From contig DAIPWT010000014.1 in NCBI GenBank assembly GCA_036783645.1, forward strand, positions 1-64,000: a stretch of 64,000 bases of DNA, written 5' to 3'. A program made the translations under genes and the position numbers. This DNA comes from UBA4732 sp002404095. GTDB taxonomy: Bacteria; Planctomycetota; Planctomycetia; Gemmatales; Gemmataceae. This document shows positions 33,911 through 40,432 of this stretch, in pieces; the first letter of the stretch is position 1, and each line of letters starts with the position of its first letter. The notes beneath the pieces are model-generated. The model was given only the letters and a program-made list of their open reading frames with translations. It made no database searches and was not told where the DNA came from.

Positions 33911-34808
33911 CGCGCGGCGGCTCCGGCGGACGGGTGCGTCCCATGCGGTTGTCATAGCAACCGTCACCGCCAGCGTCTTGCAACACCGCATAATACGCCC
34001 GACACTCGCGCTCGCGGCCGCGCACGACGCGCCGGCCGCGCAAATCGCCGACCGTTTCCGTCACCACCGTGCGTTGACCGGATACAAAACCGTCATGGAA
34101 CGAAATCACCACCCAATCACGGGTCCGGCCGAGACGATGCGCCAGGGCCGTGTTGGAGAACAAAGCGCGGAAACGCCAGCCGCGGCGCTCCGTTTTGTAC
34201 AACGGCAGCCACGGTTCGTTCTCCGGGTTGAAGCGTCGCGGCGAAAGCGTCGGCAGGCGATTTTCGTCCCCACGCTGGTGGTATTCGGCGTCCACCTCCA
34301 GGATTTCATCAACCGAAGGCTCGCCGCGCACAGGCTCCGGCAAGCGCGAGCGCGCCAGCCGACCAGCTAGGGCGTCGATGAGGCCGCGAAGACGTTTCGG
34401 GCCGACGCCGACCTGAGCCAGCCGGCCGTCGTGGGCTGCCTGTTCCATCTGTTCCAGCGATGTGACGCCGAGCCGTTCATGCACCCTTCGCGCCAGCTGG
34501 GGGCCGACGCCCGGTAGACTCGTCAACAGCCGTTCGGGGTCGATGTGGCCTCCCGCCGGCCGGAGGGTATGGAACTCGCCGGTACGGATCAGGCTTTCAA
34601 TCGTATAGGCCAGACTGGCTCCGACGCCCTGTAGCTCATCCAGACCGGCGCGTCCTTTCTCCGCAAGAATCTTGGATGCTGGCTGGTCCAAGGCAAAGAT
34701 CGTCTGGGCGGCGCGTCGGTAGGCGCGCGCTCGATAAATGTTCGCCTCCTCGCCTTCCAAGTAGTCGGCGTATTCATTCAGTTTGTGGGCGATGTCCACG
34801 TTGTTCAT
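33867..34808 (-). CDS. PolX-N-like helix-hairpin-helix protein without polymerase domain
   Basis: 313 aa from ATG 34808 (GGAGAAAG upstream). Residues 1-75 match the N-terminal helical domain of family X DNA polymerases (MNNVDIAHKLNEYADYLEGE). Helix-hairpin-helix motifs follow (LDELQGVGASLAYTIESLI, LTSLPGVGPQLARRVHERLG and VGVGPKRLRGLIDALAG). The palm and PHP domains of bacterial PolX are absent. Instead there is a conserved C-terminal part (LPTLSPRRFNPENEPWLPLY, then HDGFVSGQRTVVTETVGDLR). Proteins of this shape are widespread but unassigned. Likely a DNA-binding repair protein; no nuclease motif seen. Confidence 0.75.
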   Translation of the reverse strand: MNNVDIAHKLNEYADYLEGEEANIYRARAYRRAAQTIFALDQPASKILAEKGRAGLDELQGVGASLAYTIESLIRTGEFHTLRPAGGHIDPERLLTSLPGVGPQLARRVHERLGVTSLEQMEQAAHDGRLAQVGVGPKRLRGLIDALAGRLARSRLPEPVRGEPSVDEILEVDAEYHQRGDENRLPTLSPRRFNPENEPWLPLYKTERRGWRFRALFSNTALAHRLGRTRDWVVISFHDGFVSGQRTVVTETVGDLRGRRVVRGRERECRAYYAVLQDAGGDGCYDNRMGRTRPPEPPRDVSTNSLFLGVNSL

Positions 34809-34836
34809 GGCTTTCTCCGTCGCTACTCTATTTCTT

Positions 34837-34865
34837 ATTATACGCATGTACACTAATAAGGGCAA
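34837..34865 (-). promoter_or_regulatory. Promoter of the HhH protein gene
   Basis: On the minus strand TTGCCC (34865-34860), exactly 17 bases, then TATAAT (34842-34837), 28 bases before the start codon. It is the best promoter match in the window. Confidence 0.7.
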
Positions 34866-35011
34866 GCGCGATTCGCCTACTTGACTCGCCACTTGCAAGG
34901 GCATTCGCGGAGGGTTACGGTAGGATGTCCTGGTGTTAGACGGACAAAAAGAAATCGAGCCGGTTGACGAACATAAACGTAGCCGCCCGCCTCAGTGTGG
35001 AGTGCCCCTAC

Positions 35012-35194
35012 ATGAGCTGGAAGGAAAAAGTCGTCGGCCTGTACAAGCGCTTCGGCTCGCCGGTCAAATTCGCGGCCAAACTGGTCCTCTGGTCCATTGT
35101 GCCCGGTGGCTTGTGGAAACGGCGCCGGTGCTGGCATCCTAAAGACCAAGGCTTGATCCTGCCGAGTCTCTCACTAAAAAATCAAGTGGCGTAG
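35012..35194 (+). CDS. Possible small protein, 60 aa
   Basis: ATG 35012 with GGAG at 34999-35002. It begins MSWKEKVVGLYKRFGSPVKF and has one moderately hydrophobic segment (AKLVLWSIVPGGLW). No family recognised. It is the only plausible gene in the 418 bases between the HhH gene and the methyltransferase gene, and could be non-coding. Confidence 0.3.
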   Translation: MSWKEKVVGLYKRFGSPVKFAAKLVLWSIVPGGLWKRRRCWHPKDQGLILPSLSLKNQVA

Positions 35195-35226
35195 CGACGC
35201 CCAAGTAATCTGTCGGGGGTAGAACA

Positions 35227-36537
35227 GTGAAGCGCGGCGCCCGAGAAAACATCCGCGAAGACAATAAGTTAAGGCCGGAAGACCGCCCCGCGCACGATTG
35301 GTATCGCTTCGTCCTTTCTTTTCCTCCTCATTTAGTGCGCGATTACGTTGCCCGGTTCGGCCTCAACTCGGGCCAACGGGTTCTGGACCCGTTTTGCGGG
35401 ACGGGCACCACGCTCGTGGAATGTAAGAAACTCGGCATTTCGAGCGTCGGGACGGAACCCAATCCAATGCCTTGTTTTGCCAGCCAGGTGAAAGTGACTT
35501 GGAATGTAAATTCCGACAGTCTGCTCAGCCACGCCCAAGAGGTCGCGGGGCGCGCGGAAGAGCGGCTCGACGCCGAAGGTTCGGGGGCTGACTCGGACCT
35601 CCCTCTCTTTCGCAAAAACGGCAAGCATTCCCGATTGCGATCCCTGCCGACGGAGGTGGGGAAGCTACTGTTGAAGGATTCGATCAGTCCGGCGCCGCTG
35701 CATAAGACTTTGGTGCTTTTGGAGGCGCTGGCGGCGCACGCCGACGAACGCTTCAGCGCGCACGAAAGGGTGGCGCTTGCCAAAGCCATCGTATTTGGGA
35801 TTAGCAACCTCCACTTCGGCCCGGAAGTCGGCGTTGGCCCTGCGAAGTCCGACGCGCCGGTGATTGACCTATGGATGAACGGCGTCCGTTTAATGGCCGA
35901 GGATCTTCGCGGCCTGGCCGAGAAGGACGGCGCAAAAGCCGTGGTGCATCGGGCGGACTCACGAGACCTGCTCAACGTAATCGAGCCAAAGTCCGTGGAC
36001 GCCGTAATAACCTCGCCGCCTTATCCCAATGAGAAGGACTACACGCGGACGACGCGGCTGGAATCGGTCCTTCTCGGCTTTGTGTCAGACAAGAACGATA
36101 TTCGTTTAATAAAAAAAGACTTGGTCCGCTCTAACACCCGAAGCGTTTACAAGGCCGACCGAGACGACGCACTTGTGGCAGGACATGGGGAAATCCAGCG
36201 GATCGCCGGTGCTATTGAGCGCCGTCGGATTGAGTTGGGCAAGACGTCCGGGTTTGAACGCCTTTATGCCCGCGTGACAAAGCTCTATTTCGGGGGCATG
36301 ACAAAGCACCTTGCCGCCCTCCGCCCTCTGCTGCGACCCGGCGCCCAACTGGCATACGTCGTCGGCGATCAGGCGTCGTACCTCCGGATAATGATTCGCA
36401 CGGGACAACTCCTGGCAGCCATCGCGCAATCTCTTGGTTATGAAGTAACTGGCATCGACCTCTTCCGCACCCGCTTGGCAACGGCCACCAGGGAGCAACT
36501 CCGTGAAGAGGTGGTTCTGCTGCGCTGGCCCGGTTGA
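35227..36537 (+). CDS. DNA methyltransferase (amino-methylating), probable RM modification subunit
   Basis: 436 aa with GTG start at 35227 behind GGGGG. SAM-binding motif I is VLDPFCGTGTT (52-62), and the catalytic motif IV is TSPPYPNEKDY (262-272). SPPY is typical of N4-cytosine and some N6-adenine enzymes. The order I then IV with about 200 residues between, containing PLFRKNGKHS and helices, leaves room for a target-recognition part. The gene for a probable endonuclease follows after 22 bases. Base composition is less GC-rich than the neighbours, which fits horizontal transfer. Confidence 0.85.
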   Translation: MKRGARENIREDNKLRPEDRPAHDWYRFVLSFPPHLVRDYVARFGLNSGQRVLDPFCGTGTTLVECKKLGISSVGTEPNPMPCFASQVKVTWNVNSDSLLSHAQEVAGRAEERLDAEGSGADSDLPLFRKNGKHSRLRSLPTEVGKLLLKDSISPAPLHKTLVLLEALAAHADERFSAHERVALAKAIVFGISNLHFGPEVGVGPAKSDAPVIDLWMNGVRLMAEDLRGLAEKDGAKAVVHRADSRDLLNVIEPKSVDAVITSPPYPNEKDYTRTTRLESVLLGFVSDKNDIRLIKKDLVRSNTRSVYKADRDDALVAGHGEIQRIAGAIERRRIELGKTSGFERLYARVTKLYFGGMTKHLAALRPLLRPGAQLAYVVGDQASYLRIMIRTGQLLAAIAQSLGYEVTGIDLFRTRLATATREQLREEVVLLRWPG

Positions 36538-36559
36538 GCGCGAGATTCTTAAGGCAAGC

Positions 36560-37357
36560 ATGAGCAAGAAAATCGCCTACTCATCGATTATCGAACACCT
36601 GTTCCGGTCAAAGTACAAAGCCGGGATGCGTGAAGTGGATTTTGAAAGGAAGGACATCGAAAAGGCTGCTGGCATACTCGGCGTCCTCCTTCCCAAAAAC
36701 CTGGGCGACGTGGTTTACAGTTACCGCTATCGCAAGAAATTTCCGGAAAGCATTCTGGCCACGGCGGACGCGGGACATATTTGGATTATTCGCGGGAGAG
36801 GTCACGGTAAATGTCGGTTCGTCCAAATACCCGATAGCCCAATCGTCCCGAACAACCACATGGCGACAACTAAGATTCCTGACGCCACGCCTGGTATCGT
36901 CGCCAAATACTCGCTCAACGATGAACAAGCACTGCTGGCGAGGGTGCGCTACAATCGTCTTATCGACATCTTCACTGGCGTGGTTTGTTACTCCCTTCAG
37001 AATCACCTGCGCACTTCGGTCCCGACGATCGGGCAGGTGGAAACGGACGAACTTTACGTGGGCGTGGATAAGAAAGGCGCGCACTATGTCTTCCCCATAC
37101 AGGCGAAGGGAGGCACAGACCAGTTGAGCATCGTGCAGATCGAGCAGGACTTCGAGGTATGCACTCAAAAGTTCTCGTTGCTTATCTGTCGGCCGGTGGC
37201 GGCGCAGTTCATGCAGGATGACGTCATTGCCCTCTTCGAGTTTGAAAAGAACGAGGAAGGCATCAAGATCTGTTCTGAAAAGCATTACAAGCTGACTCCG
37301 CCAGCCGAAGTGACGGACGCTGACTTGGCTAGCTACCGCCTCCGCACGGCGGACTAA
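36560..37357 (+). CDS. Putative type II restriction endonuclease (PD-(D/E)XK-like)
   Basis: 265 aa from ATG 36560. A candidate nuclease core is VETDELYVGVDKKGAHYVFP followed by IQAKGG: acidic residues Glu164 and Asp170, then Gln181-x-Lys183 in the D/E-x-K position. Substitution of the D/E by Gln occurs in some restriction enzymes. The segment LSIVQIEQDF after the core resembles the helix that closes the site. Its place directly after an amino-methyltransferase gene supports an RM pair. I do not recognise the family by name. Codon use is visibly less GC-biased than in the surrounding genes. Confidence 0.65.
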   Translation: MSKKIAYSSIIEHLFRSKYKAGMREVDFERKDIEKAAGILGVLLPKNLGDVVYSYRYRKKFPESILATADAGHIWIIRGRGHGKCRFVQIPDSPIVPNNHMATTKIPDATPGIVAKYSLNDEQALLARVRYNRLIDIFTGVVCYSLQNHLRTSVPTIGQVETDELYVGVDKKGAHYVFPIQAKGGTDQLSIVQIEQDFEVCTQKFSLLICRPVAAQFMQDDVIALFEFEKNEEGIKICSEKHYKLTPPAEVTDADLASYRLRTAD

Positions 37358-37380
37358 TGCTTTGTCTGGCAATTGGTATT

Positions 37381-37448
37381 AGAGTCTGTCCCATAAGGGG
37401 TCTAACACGGCTGTTTCAGCCGTGTTAGACCCTTATGGGACAGACTCT
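37381..37448. repeat. Palindrome after the restriction-modification genes
   Basis: Arms AGAGTCTGTCCCATAAGGGG... and complement, 32-33 bases with a one-base bulge and a 3-base loop, starting 23 bases after a stop codon. No T-run. Confidence 0.9.
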
Positions 37449-37491
37449 TAGCCCCGGAGAGGCGCTCGAGACCAGACGGCTTTTCCCTAAC

Positions 37492-37520
37492 TTGCCACGC
37501 CCCATATCCTTTCATATTTT
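37492..37520 (+). promoter_or_regulatory. Candidate promoter of the ABC ATPase gene
   Basis: TTGCCA (37492-37497), 17 bases, TATTTT (37515-37520), then AAGGGG at 37529-37534 and ATG 37545. Confidence 0.5.
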
Positions 37521-37544
37521 AATCTCATAAGGGGATCGAATCGG

Positions 37545-38678
37545 ATGGCGCAAGTCGTCTTGGAATGCGTCAGCAAAACGTATCCCAACGGCGTTCGCGC
37601 CGTGTGCGACCTAAGTTTGACCATCGCCGACGGCGAACTAATCGTGCTTGTTGGACCGTCCGGCTGCGGTAAGACGACGACGCTTCGCCTGATCGCCGGA
37701 CTGGAAACGCCTACGAGCGGGATCATTCGCATCGACGGCCGCGTTGTGAACGGCGAACCGCCGCACCGGCGCGACGTGGCGATGGTTTTTCAGCGCCCCG
37801 CCCTCTATCCCCACCTGAATGTACGCCAGAACCTCGGTTTCGGCCTTGCCCTCCGCGACGGCGGTTGGCCGTGGGCGTCGCGGGCGCGGCTGGCGGAGCG
37901 GCGCGAGCGCGTCGCACGAACCGCGCAGCTGCTGGAACTGTCCGACCTGCTCGATAGGCGTCCCAACGAGCTTTCGGGCGGCCAGCAACAACGGGCCGCT
38001 CTGGGCCGCGCCTTGGTGCATGAACCGGCCGTTTTCCTGCTGGATGAGCCGCTTAGCAACCTTGATGCGCGGCTGCGCATGGAAATGCGCCGCGAGTTGC
38101 TCTTGCTCCATCGTCGTCTAGCGGCGACAATGGTGTATGTAACCCACGATCAGGAAGAAGCCCTGACGCTCGGCGACCGCGTTGTGTTGCTGGATAAGGG
38201 CGTGGTGCAACAGGCCGACCGGCCGCAGGCCATCTATGATCGGCCGATCAGCCGACAGGTTGCCGGTTTTGTCGGTTGGCCGCCGATGAATTTTATGGAA
38301 GGCCGGCTGGTTGAGGTTGAGGGCCGCCTTTCCTTGAAGCGCGGCATGTGGCTCCTGCCTTTGGCTGACCGCCAGGAGGAATGGCAAGCCTTTGTCGGCC
38401 GCGAGGTCGTCTTGGGAATCCGGCCTGAACAGGTTCGGATATCCGCGATGGCTTCCGCACGATCGTCGCTGCTGGCGGAAGTTCGGCTCGTAGAACGCGT
38501 CGGCTCCTTCCGTCTGGCGACGCTGCGATACGGCGAGTGGATAGTGACGGCCCGTTTGGAAGGGACTTCCCCCGCGCCGGAAGGATCGCTGGCGGCCGTC
38601 GAGTTTGCTTTGGTCCAGGCGCATCTGTTCGACGCGGAGACGGGACGAGTTCTGTCCTCTGGCCGGTCGGACGAGTGA
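37545..38678 (+). CDS. ABC transporter ATP-binding protein, MalK/UgpC type
   Basis: 377 aa. Walker A GPSGCGKTT (38-46), Q-loop FQRPALYPHL, signature LSGGQQQR, Walker B VFLLDEPLSNLD and the H-loop VTHDQEEA are all present. The C-terminal 140 residues form a TOBE-like domain (VLGIRPEQVRIS), as in sugar importers. No permease or binding-protein gene is nearby, so it probably energises permeases encoded elsewhere, as MsmK/UgpC-type multitask ATPases do. It lies 95 bases before nusA in the same direction. Confidence 0.9.
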   Translation: MAQVVLECVSKTYPNGVRAVCDLSLTIADGELIVLVGPSGCGKTTTLRLIAGLETPTSGIIRIDGRVVNGEPPHRRDVAMVFQRPALYPHLNVRQNLGFGLALRDGGWPWASRARLAERRERVARTAQLLELSDLLDRRPNELSGGQQQRAALGRALVHEPAVFLLDEPLSNLDARLRMEMRRELLLLHRRLAATMVYVTHDQEEALTLGDRVVLLDKGVVQQADRPQAIYDRPISRQVAGFVGWPPMNFMEGRLVEVEGRLSLKRGMWLLPLADRQEEWQAFVGREVVLGIRPEQVRISAMASARSSLLAEVRLVERVGSFRLATLRYGEWIVTARLEGTSPAPEGSLAAVEFALVQAHLFDAETGRVLSSGRSDE

Positions 38679-38773
38679 CGCCGATGACGACCTCCTGGCT
38701 TCGGCCAGCAGGGCGTCCGAGTGGGCCTCGTCCCACTTTTTTTGTTGGCGTCCTTGCAACGTGAGGGTACAGC

Positions 38774-40252
38774 ATGAACGGCGCGGAGTTGTTGAAGGGC
38801 GTGGACTTCGTGAGCCGCGAGCGGAACATTTCCAAGGAAGTGATCTTCTCCAGCATCGAGAAGGCCGTCCGCCTCGCCATCCAAAAATGTTTTGACGACG
38901 AGGAAGGCATCGCCGTTACCATCGACCGGCAATCCGGCGTCATGCAGGCGCTCAAGGGCGAAAAGGAACTGGCCACGGAGGAGTTGGGCCGCATTCCTGC
39001 GCAAGCCGCCAAGCAAGTGCTAATCCAGAACTTCCGCGAGGAAGAGAGTAACGCGGTCTTTAATGAGTTCGACGCCAAAAAGGGCGAACTGGTCCACGGC
39101 ACCGTCGGCCGTTTCGAGGGCGGCGCCGCTACCGTCAGCCTAGGCAAGACGGAGTGCCTGTTGCCGCGCGGCGAACAAATCCCCGGCGAAACGCACCACG
39201 TTGGCGAGCGCGTTAAAGCGGTCATCCTTGAAGTCAAGCGCGTCGGACATCGCGTGCGCATCATTTTATCGCGGACGCATCCCGATCTGATACGGCGGAT
39301 GTTCGAGAATGAGATTCCCGAGATCAACGACCGAACCATCGAGATCAAGGCGGTGGCCCGCGAGTCGGGTTACCGCACGAAAGTGGCGGTTTCCAGCGTC
39401 GATATGAAAGTGGACTGCGTGGGCGCGTGCGTCGGCGTCCGTGGCAGCCGTATCAAGAACATCGTGGACGAGTTGGGCGGCGAACGAATCGACATTGTGC
39501 GCTGGAACGACGCGTTGCAGGTGCTTATTCCCAACGCGCTTCAGCCGGCACAGGTGGAAGAGGTTTTCCTTTATCCCCGCCTCGGACGAGCGATTGTGCT
39601 GGTCAAGGAAGACCAATTGTCGCTGGCGATTGGCCGTCGCGGTCAGAACGTGCGTCTGGCCTCGAAGCTGGTCGGCTGGGACATCGAGATCATGACCCAC
39701 GACGAGCTGAACGAAGGCATCGAGCGGGCCGAGGGCTGGTTCCTGGCGGCGCCGAACGTCCAGCCGGAGATGGTGGAAACGCTCATCGAAGAGGGCTTCC
39801 TCTCCTACGACGACTTGACGTTCGTGGAAGGGGCGGAGCTGGCGGAGTTGACCGGCCTGACGGAGGAGCAGGGCAACGAAATTATCGCTTACGCGGAGGA
39901 AGCGGCGGTGCGCGTGGAGGAGGAAACTCGCATCGCCAAGGCCGCCGAGGAACAGGAGCGGATCAACAATCCGGCCCCGGCCCCCGTGCAGCGTCGTACG
40001 GCCACGGAGCGGGCCATCGAGTTGCTGGGGCCTGACGTGGCGGCTCCCGCCGAGGAAGCGCCGGCGCCGAGCGCCGACCAGATTTTCGGCGAGGACGCGG
40101 CGCCGGCCGAGGCCGACCAGCCGGCGGAGGTCAAATTGACGGCGGAGCAACTATTCGGGCCGGACGAGACGGAGCCGGTCAAAGAAGAAACGCCATTGAG
40201 CGCCGCCCAGATTTTCGGCGAAGAGCCGACGGAGGAAGCTCCGAAACCGTAG
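38774..40252 (+). CDS. nusA: Transcription termination/antitermination protein NusA with extended tail
   Basis: 492 aa. N-terminal polymerase-binding domain (ERNISKEVIFSSIEKAVRLA), S1 domain (LVHGTVGRFEGGAATVSLGK), two KH domains (CVGVRGSRIKNIVDELGGER and LSLAIGRRGQNVRLASKLVG), and one HhH-like acidic repeat (AAPNVQPEMVETLIEEGFLS). The last 90 residues are acidic and Pro/Ala-rich and contain three copies of a short motif: SADQIFGED, TAEQLFGPD and SAAQIFGEE. It precedes infB and rbfA as in most bacteria; rimP is not seen upstream. Confidence 0.96.
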   Translation: MNGAELLKGVDFVSRERNISKEVIFSSIEKAVRLAIQKCFDDEEGIAVTIDRQSGVMQALKGEKELATEELGRIPAQAAKQVLIQNFREEESNAVFNEFDAKKGELVHGTVGRFEGGAATVSLGKTECLLPRGEQIPGETHHVGERVKAVILEVKRVGHRVRIILSRTHPDLIRRMFENEIPEINDRTIEIKAVARESGYRTKVAVSSVDMKVDCVGACVGVRGSRIKNIVDELGGERIDIVRWNDALQVLIPNALQPAQVEEVFLYPRLGRAIVLVKEDQLSLAIGRRGQNVRLASKLVGWDIEIMTHDELNEGIERAEGWFLAAPNVQPEMVETLIEEGFLSYDDLTFVEGAELAELTGLTEEQGNEIIAYAEEAAVRVEEETRIAKAAEEQERINNPAPAPVQRRTATERAIELLGPDVAAPAEEAPAPSADQIFGEDAAPAEADQPAEVKLTAEQLFGPDETEPVKEETPLSAAQIFGEEPTEEAPKP

Positions 40253-40257
40253 GGCTT

Positions 40258-40315
40258 CGCGCTCCCCTTAGGGTCGCGGCTAAACACGTTTAGCCGCGAC
40301 CCTAAGGGGAGCGCG
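40258..40315. repeat. Palindrome, family A, inside-out arrangement
   Basis: Here the GCGCTCCCC ends are on the outside and the GGCTAAAC / GTTTAGCC ends meet in the centre, the reverse of all other family A copies. It also carries a matched change (CCCTAAGGGG / CCCCTTAGGG instead of CCCGAAGGGG / CCCCTTCGGG). It starts five bases after the nusA stop. Confidence 0.95.
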
Positions 40316-40360
40316 GGCCAGACACGAGAAGATTCCCTTCTTTTCCCCCGCTCAGTCGGT

Positions 40361-40366
40361 TACAAT
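40361..40366 (+). promoter_or_regulatory. Possible -10 element upstream of infB
   Basis: TACAAT with a weak TTCTTT 17 bases upstream (40338-40343). It would give infB a promoter independent of nusA. Confidence 0.35.
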
Positions 40367-40432
40367 AGAAATTACATCCGGTAGGACGCCCGAGCGTCGG
40401 GCGCGACAGCGAGTTCACACGGGGATTTCCGC

